The notes under the pieces were generated by a model. That model saw nothing but the letters and a program-made list of their open reading frames with translations. It did not search any database and was not told where the DNA came from. A stretch of 64,000 nucleotides of DNA, taken from contig NZ_NNRI01000015.1 in NCBI RefSeq assembly GCF_002270415.1, positions 248,001-312,000 on the forward strand, written 5' to 3'. Source of the stretch: Mesorhizobium sophorae. GTDB taxonomy: Bacteria; Pseudomonadota; Alphaproteobacteria; Rhizobiales; Rhizobiaceae. Both the position numbers and the translations under genes were made by a program. Positions 29,415 to 38,599 of the stretch are shown here, piece by piece (position 1 is the stretch's first letter; every line of letters begins with the position of its first letter).

Positions 29415-31442
29415 TCAGGCGGCGTGCCGGCTGCCGCCATCCAGCCATTCGAGATCGGCCGGCGAAAGCGTGATGTCGAGTGCGCGCAGGCTGTCATCCA
29501 ACTCGCCCAGGGTGCGTGGCCCGATCAGCGGAATGGATGGGAAGGGCTGATTGAGCACATAGGCCAGTGCAATATGGATAGGGCTCTTCACCAGCCGCGC
29601 GGCAAGTTCGATCGCCCGGTCGCGGCGGCCGAAATTCCGCTCAGAGTACCAGACACGCACCAGTTCCTCATTGTCGTGCCTGTCGCGCCCGGCGCGGTCG
29701 GTGAAGAAGCCGCGCCCCTGGCTCGACCAGGCGAAGTTCGGCATCTGCCGGGCGGCCAGCCAGGTCTTCCACGCATCGGTCGAGGAGGTCACGCAGCCGG
29801 CCCAGATCGGCTCCAGCATTTCGGCCAGCGAGAAGTTGTTGGACAATGCGCCGGGCTTCTGTTTGCCGGTCCGCTCGGCATAGGCAATAGCCTCGTCCAT
29901 GCGTTCCATCGTCCAGTTCGAGCCGCCGAACGGGCCACGGATGCGGCCGGCATTCACCTCACGATCCATCGCATCGACGAATTCACCTACGGGCACATCG
30001 GGATTGTCGCGATGCATGAAATAGACATCGACATGGTCGGTTTGCAGGCGGTCGAGTGACTGGTCAAGCTGCTTGCCGATCACATCGGGATAGCAGAGCG
30101 GCGAATGCGCGCCCTTGGCGATGACCACCGATTGCGCGCGCACGCCGCGGTTTTTCAGCCACTCGCCAAGCAGCGCCTCGGTGTAACCGCCGCCGTAGAC
30201 ATAGCCGGTGTCGAAGAGATTGCCGCCGGCCTCGAAAAAGGCATCGAGCAGGATCGACCCGGAAGAAAAGGTGCGGAAATCCTCGAAGCCGAGCGCCACC
30301 ACCGACGCCGGCTTCGACAGGCCCGGAATGGTGCGCTTGGCGATCGCCGTTCCGCCGGCGCGCAAAGGTCGGCCGGAGATGGTGTTGGTACGCTGCGGGG
30401 CCTTCTCGATCCCGTATTCCAGGCCCGCCGCCGCCCGCCATCTGTCGAGGACGCGCAAGGTGCCGAGACTGTCGGCCCAGTCCATGCCCGGCCATGCGAA
30501 TTCCTGCCGCCCGGCGAGGATGGCCTCACCGGCGGCGTCGACCTCGAAAGAATAGACATGGCGCTTTTCGTCGACGCTGATGGTCTCGCGCGCCCCGTCG
30601 GATCCGATCACGTCGATCCGCCCGAGGCCGACGTCGCGGTTGCCGCCGGCGAACCAGAAGTCCGGCACCTCAATGCGACCCCTGGTGCCGAAGATTCTGA
30701 GCACATTGTCCTGGTTGAGCGAGATGCTGCAGGAAACTTCGGCAATGATGCCGCCCGGGAAATGCAGCAGCGCCGAGGCCCATTCGTCGACACCGGACTG
30801 GCCAAGGTGGGCTGTACCAACCACCTTGTCCGGCTCGGCGAAGGGGAGGCCCGCCGCCGCCCCGGCAATCAGCCGCGCCATCGAGACCGGATAGCCGCCG
30901 ACATCCAGAATGCCGCCGCCGGCAAGATCGTTGGCATAGAGCCTATGCTCCGGCATGAAGCCAGGCATGGCAAAGCCGAAACTCGACTTGATCATCCTGA
31001 TATCGCCGATGACGCCCGATCTGATCAGTTCCACCAGCTTCAGCGTCTGCGGATGCAACCGGTACATGAAGGCTTCGCCAAGAAAGGTGCCGGCCTTGCG
31101 CGCGGCATGGATCATGGCGTCGGCCTCGAAGGCGGTCAGCGCGAGCGGCTTTTCGCAAAGCACGTGTTTGCCCGCTTCCGCCGCCCTGATCGCCCATTGC
31201 GCGTGGCCGGGATGCGGTATGGAAATGTAAATGGCGTCGATGTCGGGATCGGCGAGCAAGGCATCGTAGCCATCAACGATGCGGGCGCCGGGGAAACTCT
31301 CGGCGAGACCTGGCTTGGCGGGGTTGCGCGCGCCGATGGCAACGAGCTTGCCGGTGCGCGAAGCGGCCGCGCCACCGGCAAAGGCCTGGGCGATGCTGCC
31401 CGGGCCGAGAATGCCCCAGCGAATGGGCGTTGTTGAAGTCAT
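29415..31442 (-). CDS. Gfo/Idh/MocA dehydrogenase fused to aldo/keto reductase
   Basis: A single 675-residue frame carries two enzymes. Residues about 1-325 are a Gfo/Idh/MocA dehydrogenase: IRWGILGPGSIAQAFAGG (NAD-binding), YISIPHPGHAQWAIRAAEAGKHVLCEKPLA (the EKP motif), then GGGILDVGGYPVSMAR. Residues about 340-675 are an aldo/keto reductase with the tetrad visible: Asp/Tyr in NLFDTGYVYGGG, Lys in VVIAKGA, His in VYFMHRDN. The junction region is uninterrupted with no internal stop. ATG 31442 is preferred because AAGGAGA is 7 bp upstream. It is the last gene of a sugar ABC operon, so it probably processes the imported sugar by oxidation and reduction. Confidence 0.88.
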   Translation of the reverse strand: MTSTTPIRWGILGPGSIAQAFAGGAAASRTGKLVAIGARNPAKPGLAESFPGARIVDGYDALLADPDIDAIYISIPHPGHAQWAIRAAEAGKHVLCEKPLALTAFEADAMIHAARKAGTFLGEAFMYRLHPQTLKLVELIRSGVIGDIRMIKSSFGFAMPGFMPEHRLYANDLAGGGILDVGGYPVSMARLIAGAAAGLPFAEPDKVVGTAHLGQSGVDEWASALLHFPGGIIAEVSCSISLNQDNVLRIFGTRGRIEVPDFWFAGGNRDVGLGRIDVIGSDGARETISVDEKRHVYSFEVDAAGEAILAGRQEFAWPGMDWADSLGTLRVLDRWRAAAGLEYGIEKAPQRTNTISGRPLRAGGTAIAKRTIPGLSKPASVVALGFEDFRTFSSGSILLDAFFEAGGNLFDTGYVYGGGYTEALLGEWLKNRGVRAQSVVIAKGAHSPLCYPDVIGKQLDQSLDRLQTDHVDVYFMHRDNPDVPVGEFVDAMDREVNAGRIRGPFGGSNWTMERMDEAIAYAERTGKQKPGALSNNFSLAEMLEPIWAGCVTSSTDAWKTWLAARQMPNFAWSSQGRGFFTDRAGRDRHDNEELVRVWYSERNFGRRDRAIELAARLVKSPIHIALAYVLNQPFPSIPLIGPRTLGELDDSLRALDITLSPADLEWLDGGSRHAA

Positions 31443-31476
31443 TGTCATTCTCCTTGAAGGCTGGAACCGGCGGCCG

Positions 31477-32556
31477 TCAGCGCAGCCGCAGCCCTTTTTC
31501 ATCGAACAGGTAGGATTTGCGGACGGAAACCGTGATCTCGGACGCATCTGGAACGTTTGCCGCGTCGCGCTGGATCACCACGTCGTCACCGTTCGCCGTT
31601 CTGGCATAGAGAAAACTTGTGCCGCCCAGGTGCTCGACCACGTCGATGCGCACCACAAGGTCGGTGTCGCCCTCTCCGGCGCTGCCAAAATGTTCGGGAC
31701 GCACACCGACCATGACCTTGCTCCCTGCTTCGGGTGCGGCACCCGTCAGCGGTTGCGCGATACGGGTCTTCTCCTGGCCCGCCAGTTCGACCACGACACC
31801 ATGTACATCGTGCCCGACAATGCGGCCGCTGATGAAGTTCATCTTCGGCGAGCCGACAAAACCCGCCACGAACTGATTGTCGGGATTGTCATAAAGATCG
31901 AGCGGCCGGCCGATCTGCTCGATATGGCCGGCGCGCATCACGACGATCCTGTCGGCGAGTGTCATCGCCTCGGTCTGGTCGTGCGTGACATAGATCATGG
32001 TGGTGCCGAGTTCCTTGTGCAGGCGCGATATCTCGACCCGCATCTGCACTCTGAGCTCGGCGTCGAGATTGCTCAGCGGCTCGTCAAAGAGGAACACCTG
32101 CGGCTCGCGCACGATGGCGCGGCCAATGGCGACGCGCTGGCGCTGGCCGCCCGACAATTGCCTGGGACGTCGCTTCATCAGTTCGTTTATGCGCAGGATT
32201 TCTGAGGCTCGCTTGACGCGCCGGTCGGTGTCGGCCTTCGGATTGCCGGTCATCCTGAGCCCAAAACTCAGATTCTGTTCGACGCTCATGTGCGGATAGA
32301 GCGCGTAGGACTGGAAGACCATGGCGATGCCGCGGTCGGCCGGCTCGACATCGTTGACGAGCTTGCCGCCGATGGCGATCTCGCCGCCGCTGATGTCCTC
32401 GAGCCCGGCGATCATCCTGAGCAGCGTCGATTTTCCACAGCCGGAGGGGCCGACGAAGACGACGAACTCGCCATCCTTGACGTCGATGTTGGCGCCATGG
32501 ACGACCTCGAAGACGCCGAAGCGCTTGATGACATTGTTGAGCGTGACTGTCGCCAT
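31477..32556 (-). CDS. Carbohydrate ABC transporter ATPase (UgpC/MalK type)
   Basis: The 359-residue ATPase has Walker A GPSGCGKSTLLRMIAG, the signature QLSGGQRQRVAIGRAIVREP, Walker B FLFDEPLSNLDAELR, and a C-terminal TOBE/OB regulatory region (VGVRPEHFG). ATG 32556 follows AAGGGACAGC; the longer frame upstream overlaps the permease gene. It energises the MalF/MalG-type permeases directly upstream. Confidence 0.94.
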   Translation of the reverse strand: MATVTLNNVIKRFGVFEVVHGANIDVKDGEFVVFVGPSGCGKSTLLRMIAGLEDISGGEIAIGGKLVNDVEPADRGIAMVFQSYALYPHMSVEQNLSFGLRMTGNPKADTDRRVKRASEILRINELMKRRPRQLSGGQRQRVAIGRAIVREPQVFLFDEPLSNLDAELRVQMRVEISRLHKELGTTMIYVTHDQTEAMTLADRIVVMRAGHIEQIGRPLDLYDNPDNQFVAGFVGSPKMNFISGRIVGHDVHGVVVELAGQEKTRIAQPLTGAAPEAGSKVMVGVRPEHFGSAGEGDTDLVVRIDVVEHLGGTSFLYARTANGDDVVIQRDAANVPDASEITVSVRKSYLFDEKGLRLR

Positions 32557-32564
32557 GCTGTCCC

Positions 32565-33401
32565 TTACTTGATCGCGCCGGCGGCGATGCCGGCGATGAA
32601 ATGGCGCTGCAGAAGCACGAAGACGACAAGCATCGGCACCGTCAGCATCACCGCGCCCGCCATGATGCCGCCCCACGACACCTTGGTCAGGCCGATCAGC
32701 GTGCCGAGCGCCACCGGCGCCGTCATCGAACCGGGCTGGCTGTTGATCAGGAGCGGCCACAAATAGTTGTTCCAGGAGGCAAGGAACAGGATGATGGCGA
32801 GCGCCGCCAGCATCGGCCGCGCCAAGGGCAGTGCGACGAAGAGGAAGATGCGCCATTCCTTCACTCCCTCGACGCGCGCCGCATCGAAAAGGTCGTCCGG
32901 CATCATCGAGAAGCTCTGCCGCATGAACAGCACGCCGAGCGAATTGAACAGCGGCGGCACGATCAGCGCCACCCAGGTGTTGGCGAGCTTGAAATCGCGC
33001 GCCACCATGATGAATTGCGGGATCAGCACCACCGCATAGGGCAGCGTGATGGTGCCGAGGATGATGGCGACAACCACGCCCTTGCCGACAAACCGGTAGC
33101 GGGCCAACGCCCAGCCGGCCATCGACGTCAGCAGCACCGACAGGAACGTGTAGGTCACCGCCACGGAGACCGAAATGCCGATGGCGCCGACAAAGTCGGT
33201 GTCACGCTGCAGATTGTTGAAATTGTCCATGAAATTGCCATGCGGCAAAAGCTCGATGCCAGGGCTGAAGATGCCGTTGTCGGGCATGGTCGAGAACACC
33301 ACCATCATCCACAACGGAAACAGCCAGATCAGCGCCAGCGGCGTCAGGAACAGATGCAGCGCGATGCTGCGCCCCAGCCTGGCGGAGGAGAGTGAACTCA
33401 T
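32565..33401 (-). CDS. Carbohydrate ABC transporter permease (MalG type)
   Basis: This 278-residue inner-membrane protein has six predicted segments (LFLTPLALIWLFPLWMMVVF near the start) and the EAA loop FDAARVEGVKEWRIFLFVALPLARPM. ATG 33401 overlaps the stop of the MalF-type gene (ATGA), indicating translational coupling. ATPase gene follows after 8 bp. Confidence 0.93.
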   Translation of the reverse strand: MSSLSSARLGRSIALHLFLTPLALIWLFPLWMMVVFSTMPDNGIFSPGIELLPHGNFMDNFNNLQRDTDFVGAIGISVSVAVTYTFLSVLLTSMAGWALARYRFVGKGVVVAIILGTITLPYAVVLIPQFIMVARDFKLANTWVALIVPPLFNSLGVLFMRQSFSMMPDDLFDAARVEGVKEWRIFLFVALPLARPMLAALAIILFLASWNNYLWPLLINSQPGSMTAPVALGTLIGLTKVSWGGIMAGAVMLTVPMLVVFVLLQRHFIAGIAAGAIK

Positions 33402-34258
33402 TTCGGCTCCCTCGTCAGCCACAGCTGCACCAGCGTGATCGCGATCGCCAGCCCGGCCATGGTGTAGGCGACGGCCGACGCGTAGCCGAAGTTGAGCGAC
33501 CGAAAACCCTGGCGGTAAAGCAACAGGCCAAGCGTCTCAGTGCCGCCGCCGGGTCCGCCGCGCTCGGTGATCAGGAAGGGCTCGGTGAACAGCTGCATGG
33601 TGCCGATGATCGACAGCACAAGGCAGAACACGATGACCGGCTTCAAGAGCGGCAGAGTGATAAAGAAGAACTGCCTGAGCTTGCTGACGCGGTCGAGCGT
33701 CGCCGCCTCGTAGACATCTTCGGGAATGGACTGCATGCCGGCGAGCAGGATGATGGCGTTGTAGCCGGCCCAGCGCCAGGTGACCGCGATCATGATCAGC
33801 GCCATCGCCGGCGTGACGTTGGAAAACCAGTCGACGCTGGGCAGGCCGACGCTGTTCAAGAGCTTGTTGATGATGCCGAAATTGAGGTTGAACATCAGCC
33901 GGAAGACCGCCGAGTAGGCAACTTCGCCGACCACGACCGGGGCGAAGAAAGCAAAGCGATACAGGCCGCGCGCCTTGAGCAGCGGCGAGTTCAACAGCAC
34001 CGCCATCACCAGCGCCAGCGTGATCATCACCGGCACCTGGATGACGAGGATGAGCAGCGTGTTCTTCAGTGCGTTGAAGAAGGCGGGGTCGCCGATCAAC
34101 CGGCCCCAGTTGAAGGTGGGCGCGAACCGCCATGGCACGGTGCGTGTCGCCTGGAAGGAGATCATGAAGGAATCGATGATCGGCCACACCCAGAAGATCG
34201 CAAAGATCAGCAGATAGGGCGCGAGGAAGCGATACGCCGTGGCATTCTGATAGCGCAT
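33398..34258 (-). CDS. Carbohydrate ABC transporter permease (MalF type)
   Basis: The 286-residue permease starts with a membrane segment (FLAPYLLIFAIFWVWPIIDS) and has the EAA loop VYEAATLDRVSKLRQFFFITLPLLKPV. It forms a heterodimer with the MalG-type subunit encoded in overlap. A hairpin-containing gap of 106 bp separates it from the binding-protein gene. Confidence 0.93.
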   Translation of the reverse strand: MRYQNATAYRFLAPYLLIFAIFWVWPIIDSFMISFQATRTVPWRFAPTFNWGRLIGDPAFFNALKNTLLILVIQVPVMITLALVMAVLLNSPLLKARGLYRFAFFAPVVVGEVAYSAVFRLMFNLNFGIINKLLNSVGLPSVDWFSNVTPAMALIMIAVTWRWAGYNAIILLAGMQSIPEDVYEAATLDRVSKLRQFFFITLPLLKPVIVFCLVLSIIGTMQLFTEPFLITERGGPGGGTETLGLLLYRQGFRSLNFGYASAVAYTMAGLAIAITLVQLWLTREPK

Positions 34259-34322
34259 TGTAGCCTCCTTTCCGCGTTCAAGGGGGTGGCGCGCCCGTGC
34301 CGAGACACGTGGCGCGTTCGGC

Positions 34323-34363
34323 CCCGGACAGCATCAATGCCGCCCGGGACCGTCTCGGTCCAG
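34323..34363 (-). terminator. Tandem hairpins after the sugar-binding gene
   Basis: Two stem-loops lie between binding-protein stop and permease start: GACCG-TCT-CGGTC at 34351-34363 and an 11-bp stem (CCCGGACAGCA with TGCCGCCCGGG, wobble pairs allowed) at 34323-34348. Their place parallels the hairpin at 24564, suggesting partial termination or mRNA protection. Confidence 0.5.
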
Positions 34364-34364
34364 A

Positions 34365-35636
34365 TCAAGATTTGACGGGCAATCCGGTCGCCGCGGCGAT
34401 CTGGCTTGCGGCATCGTCGAGCGCTGCCTTGGCGTCGGGGTAGCCGCCGGCCAGATATTTGGTCTGCACGGCGCGGACGATGATTTCGGCGTCGCTCTGG
34501 AACTGCGTGCCGCGGCTCGGAACAACCTTGGGCAAGGTGCCGAGGATGTCCTTCCACACCGCCTGGCCGCCCCAGTAGGGCAGGCCTTGCGCGACATAGG
34601 GGTCATTGAGCGCCGACACCAGCGAGGGCACCAGGCCGAAGTCCTTCAGCATGGTGATCTGGCCTTCATTGGTTCCGAGCGTGTATTTCAGATAGGCGTA
34701 GGCGGCCTCCTTGTTCTTGGACGCCGAGGTGATGGCCAGCGAGGAGCCGCCGAGATTGGCGGCGCGCGGCCCGTCGGCGGTGAGGCTTGGCATCAGGTAG
34801 ACGCCCCATTTGCCATTTTCACCAGCCGATTCGGTGCGGATGGTACCTTCATACCAGCCGCCATAGACCTGGGTGGCGACGGTGCCGGCGGTGTTGTTGG
34901 TGATCTTGGTGCTCCAGTCGGCGGAGGAGACGATACCGGCGTCCTTCATCTCCTTGACCTTGGTCATGGCATCAACGCATTTGGGCTGGTTGATCGTGAT
35001 CGACTGGCCGTCCTCGGCGAAATAGGCGCAGCCCTGTTCGTTGGAAATCATGCGGAAGAATTCGCTGTCGCCGTTGAAATCCGCATTGGTCATCGAGACG
35101 CCCGGGTTGGCGGCCTGGATCTTCTTGCCGGCGGCGATGAAATCGTCCCAGGTCTTGATCGATGCCGGATCGACGCCGGCCTTTTCGTAGAAGTCGCGGC
35201 GGTAAAAGGCCGCCACTGGACCCGAATCCCACGGCATTGCATAGGCCTTGTCGCCGACTTCGAGCTCGGTGCGCTTGAAGTCGGGGAATTTCTTCTGGTC
35301 CTCGGCGGTATAGCCCAGCGTATGCAGGTCGACGAAGCAGTCGGGGAACTGGCTCCAGTAATTCTCGGCCTCGCCGTTCTCGATGGTGACGATATCGGGC
35401 AGGCCGACGCCTCCGGCGGCGCAGCCGGCGATCGACTTGTCGTAGGTCGGCTGGTTGCCGAGATCCTGGACCGTCACCTTGACGTCGGGAAATTGCTTGT
35501 TGAAGCCGGCAACGGTCGCCTTCAGCGATGAAGCCGCGACATTCCAGCTCCAGATCGTGATTTCGCCGGATTGCGCAAAGGCCGGGGCAGAGCCCAGGGC
35601 GAGCGCGAGCGCGGCGCAGGTCATTGTGATGCGCAT
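34365..35636 (-). CDS. Carbohydrate ABC transporter substrate-binding protein
   Basis: The 423-residue family 1 solute-binding protein has a signal peptide (MRITMTCAALALALGSAPAF, cleavage near AFAQSG), then EITIWSWNVAASSLKATVAGFNKQFPDVKV, typical of the UgpB/MalE family. It captures a sugar, probably an oligosaccharide or polyol, in the periplasm. The ligand cannot be told; the downstream dehydrogenase-reductase fusion suggests a sugar that must be epimerised or oxidised. It is first in the operon and divergent from an AraC gene. Confidence 0.92.
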   Translation of the reverse strand: MRITMTCAALALALGSAPAFAQSGEITIWSWNVAASSLKATVAGFNKQFPDVKVTVQDLGNQPTYDKSIAGCAAGGVGLPDIVTIENGEAENYWSQFPDCFVDLHTLGYTAEDQKKFPDFKRTELEVGDKAYAMPWDSGPVAAFYRRDFYEKAGVDPASIKTWDDFIAAGKKIQAANPGVSMTNADFNGDSEFFRMISNEQGCAYFAEDGQSITINQPKCVDAMTKVKEMKDAGIVSSADWSTKITNNTAGTVATQVYGGWYEGTIRTESAGENGKWGVYLMPSLTADGPRAANLGGSSLAITSASKNKEAAYAYLKYTLGTNEGQITMLKDFGLVPSLVSALNDPYVAQGLPYWGGQAVWKDILGTLPKVVPSRGTQFQSDAEIIVRAVQTKYLAGGYPDAKAALDDAASQIAAATGLPVKS

Positions 35637-35721
35637 TGAAATCCTCCCATTCCATTTGCTCTCTCACTGTGAGCGTGGCTAGACTATGCAGTGGGCAGGG
35701 CCTGTCGCCGTCAAAGGGAAT

Positions 35722-36615
35722 ATGAAATTGGCGGAAAGTAAGATGCCGGAACGACCGTTTTACCAGCCTGGTGCCAGCAGCGTGGAAGGCTTGCCGCTGC
35801 TGCTGCAAATGTTTCACACCAGTCCTCTGGTGATGCTCAAACCGCATTGGCATGCCCAGGTCGAAGTGAATTTCATCGTGCGAGGCAGCGTCCATTACCG
35901 CATGAACGACCACGAGATTTCGCTGTCTGCCGGCGAGATGTGCCTGTTCTGGGGTGGCCTGCCGCACCAGATGGACGATTTGTCCGACGACGCCGTCTAT
36001 GCCGGTGCGCATCTGCCGCTGGTGCATTTTTTCCGGCTGCACCTGCCCACGGACATCCGGCACCGGCTGATGACGGGTGCCACACTGGTGACGAGTGCCA
36101 CCGACCCCTCCGACAACCATAATTTCGAGCGCTGGAACCGCTACGCCCGGTCCGGCGACCAGGCCAAGGCGGAACACGCCGTCAACGAATTGCTGCTGCG
36201 GCTGGAGCGTGTTCGATTCGAGCCCTACCGGCTCGTTTCCGCAACCCCGATCGGCCAGGAAACCGGCAGCGCCTTCGACCAGCAGTCGTCGCGCAACGTC
36301 GGACGCATGTGCGATTTCATCGCCGAGAACTTCCTCTACGACATCGATTGCGTGAACATCGCGGCCGCAGCCGACATCCACCCGAAATACGCCATGAGCC
36401 TGTTCAAGAAATCGACGGGCATGACGCTCAACGAGTATGTCAACCTTTTGCGGCTGAGCTACGCGCAGGCGCTGTTGATGCACCAGGACGCCAATGTGCT
36501 CCGCGTCGCCATGGATTCAGGCTTCGGCTCGCTCAGCGCCTTCAACAAATCGTTCCGCAAGCTGGCCGGCATGTCACCCTCCGATTTTCGCAGGGGCGTG
36601 TCCGCCACCAGATAG
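35722..36615 (+). CDS. AraC family transcriptional regulator
   Basis: A 297-residue regulator: N-terminal cupin (HWHAQVEVNFIVRGSVHYRMNDHEISLSAGEMCLFWGGLPHQM) and C-terminal AraC helix-turn-helix pair (LYDIDCVNIAAAADIHPKYAMSLFKKSTGMTLNEYVNLLRLS; VAMDSGFGSLSAFNKSFRKLAGMSPSDFRR). ATG 35722 follows AAAGGGAAT; ATG 35743 with GGAAAGTAAG is a good alternative. Being divergent from the sugar-binding gene 85 bp away, it most likely activates that operon. Confidence 0.9.
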   Translation: MKLAESKMPERPFYQPGASSVEGLPLLLQMFHTSPLVMLKPHWHAQVEVNFIVRGSVHYRMNDHEISLSAGEMCLFWGGLPHQMDDLSDDAVYAGAHLPLVHFFRLHLPTDIRHRLMTGATLVTSATDPSDNHNFERWNRYARSGDQAKAEHAVNELLLRLERVRFEPYRLVSATPIGQETGSAFDQQSSRNVGRMCDFIAENFLYDIDCVNIAAAADIHPKYAMSLFKKSTGMTLNEYVNLLRLSYAQALLMHQDANVLRVAMDSGFGSLSAFNKSFRKLAGMSPSDFRRGVSATR

Positions 36616-36919
36616 AATGCGGAGACCGGGCGGTGCTTGCCCGGCGCCGCGAATGCCGAGCATCTTGATCGCCGGCTAAAAAACGGGTCGCGCCGTTGCG
36701 CACAAGGGCGGCGCCCGCCGAAATGGGACCGCGCCGCAAGCCGTTCCGCCCGTCGCTACGGTACCGGAACCGGCCATTGCACGGCGTCTCATTTCCTGTC
36801 TGAAATCGCCATCTGGGCGCTGGACAGGCCGGATTCCCGTGCTATAACCCACGCGCTTTCAAGGGGCGCCCATGGCGCTTCATGAGATCCGGTGCACGAG
36901 ATTTCGTTTGCCGGAACAG
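36616..36919. other. Intergenic stretch before tRNA-Phe
   Basis: No supported gene, repeat or clear terminator is seen between the AraC gene and tRNA-Phe. Short frames here lack ribosome binding sites. It presumably carries the tRNA promoter. Confidence 0.5.
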
Positions 36920-36995
<76 letters not shown>

Positions 36996-37141
36996 TCCTC
37001 TCCTTCCCCCGCGCACTCTTTCGCCGAAGCCTCTACGCTTTGCTCGCTATAACCGCCTGAATTCGCTGCTATTTTCAGCACGAACGACGTGCTTGGGCGA
37101 ATTTCGTCGTAGCTCGGCAAACTTGGTCCAACGAGGCGAGC

Positions 37142-37180
37142 TGTTGGTATTTTTGTTGGTATCTGAGAGTCTGTTGGTAT
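37142..37180. repeat. Three 9-bp direct repeats TGTTGGTAT
   Basis: Identical TGTTGGTAT copies lie at 37142-37150, 37154-37162 and 37172-37180, between the attachment site and intS. Short direct repeats in this position commonly act as arm-type integrase sites or autoregulatory operators. AGGAGGT at 37195-37201 then serves intS. Confidence 0.6.
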
Positions 37181-37207
37181 CGAAGCGCCAAACAGGAGGT
37201 CCCACAA

Positions 37208-38437
37208 ATGGCTCTATCCGACGTGAAATGCCGCAACACCCGGCCCGCGTCCAAGCTCCAGAAACTCTCCGACGGCGGGGGGTTGCAGCTGTGGGTGCAG
37301 CCATCGGGCACGCGGCTTTGGCGCCTGGCGTATCGGTTCGACGGCAAGCAGAAGCTTCTGTCCTTGGGCAGCTATCCTGTCATTTCTCTCGCAGATGCCC
37401 GCCAAGCGCGCGATGAGGCAAAACGCCTTCTTAAGGGTGCTGCCGACCCAGCGCAGGAGCGCAGGTTCCGCAAAGCCAATTCGCCAAAAGACACCTTTCG
37501 GTCAATCGCGGACGAATATGTTGACAAGCTGAAGAAGGAGGGACGTGCCGACCGGACGATCAGCAAGGTCAAATGGCTGCTCGACTTTGCCTATCCGACA
37601 ATCGGCGATAAGAGCATTCGAGAGATCAATGCGTCCACAATTCTCACTGCCCTTCGTCGCGTGGAGGTTCGGGGGCGGTACGAGTCGGCCAGGCGCCTTC
37701 GTTCCACTATTGGCAGTGTGTTTCGATACGCAATCGCGACCGCACGCGCTGAGGCAGATCCAACGTTCGCCCTGAGGGGCGCACTCATCAGTCCAACGGT
37801 CACACCGCGTGCCGCCGTTACCGATCCGAAGGCATTGGGCGGCTTGCTGCGTGCAATCGAGACATTCGACGGACAGCCTACAACCCGAGCCGCCCTGAAG
37901 CTGATGGCGCTGCTGTTTCCTCGTCCCGGTGAGCTTCGCGCCGCAGAATGGGTGGAGTTCGACTTTGAAAATTCGGTTTGGATCATTCCGGAAGCGCGCA
38001 TGAAAATGCGACGACCACACCGGGTTCCTCTTTCCAGGCAGGCGGTGACTATTCTGACCGATCTTGCAAAAATCTCCGGCAATGGGACGCTGCTATTTCC
38101 AAGCGTGCGATCGGCTTCCAGGCCGATTTCCGACAATACCCTCAATGCGGCCCTGCGTCGTCTTGGCTACAGCAAACGAGAGGCGACGGCGCACGGCTTT
38201 CGCGCAACGGCATCAACCCTACTAAACGAATGCGGCAAGTGGCACCCCGACGCCATAGAGCGCCAACTGGCCCACATCGAAAACAACGACGTTCGCCGCG
38301 CTTATGCCCGCGCGGAGCACTGGGAAGAGCGCGTAAGGATGTTGCAGTGGTGGGCAGATTATCTGGACGAAATTGAGAGCGCTGATACCCGCGGCGGGCT
38401 GAGTCAAAAAAGTCTCAGAGCAAACGCACATCCGTGA
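37208..38437 (+). CDS. intS: Tyrosine site-specific integrase (P4/IntS type)
   Basis: The 409-residue recombinase has a DUF4102 arm-binding N-terminus (ALSDVKCRNTRPASKLQKLSDGGGLQLWV), a core-binding domain (about 95-185) and a catalytic domain. Catalytic residues are visible: Arg239 in FPRPGELRAAEW, His329 and Arg332 in AHGFRATAS, His356 in QLAHIENN and nucleophile Tyr366 in RRAYAR. It integrates and excises the element at tRNA-Phe. The pairing of this type of integrase with tRNA-Phe is that of Mesorhizobium symbiosis islands, so I use intS. AGGAGGT precedes the ATG. The frame is intact. Confidence 0.92.
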   Translation: MALSDVKCRNTRPASKLQKLSDGGGLQLWVQPSGTRLWRLAYRFDGKQKLLSLGSYPVISLADARQARDEAKRLLKGAADPAQERRFRKANSPKDTFRSIADEYVDKLKKEGRADRTISKVKWLLDFAYPTIGDKSIREINASTILTALRRVEVRGRYESARRLRSTIGSVFRYAIATARAEADPTFALRGALISPTVTPRAAVTDPKALGGLLRAIETFDGQPTTRAALKLMALLFPRPGELRAAEWVEFDFENSVWIIPEARMKMRRPHRVPLSRQAVTILTDLAKISGNGTLLFPSVRSASRPISDNTLNAALRRLGYSKREATAHGFRATASTLLNECGKWHPDAIERQLAHIENNDVRRAYARAEHWEERVRMLQWWADYLDEIESADTRGGLSQKSLRANAHP

Positions 38438-38599
38438 ACATGAAAGTCTGGTTTGGGCCGCAAGCCGTCAGTCCGCTATCGGAGCGAGTTCTGCCCTTTG
38501 CTGCCATTGCACCGGATTACTCAGGGGATGAAGGATTCGGAGCTTCCCAGTACGCTGAGGCAGTGATTTAGCAGCGGGGTAGAAATCCCCACGCAGGCC

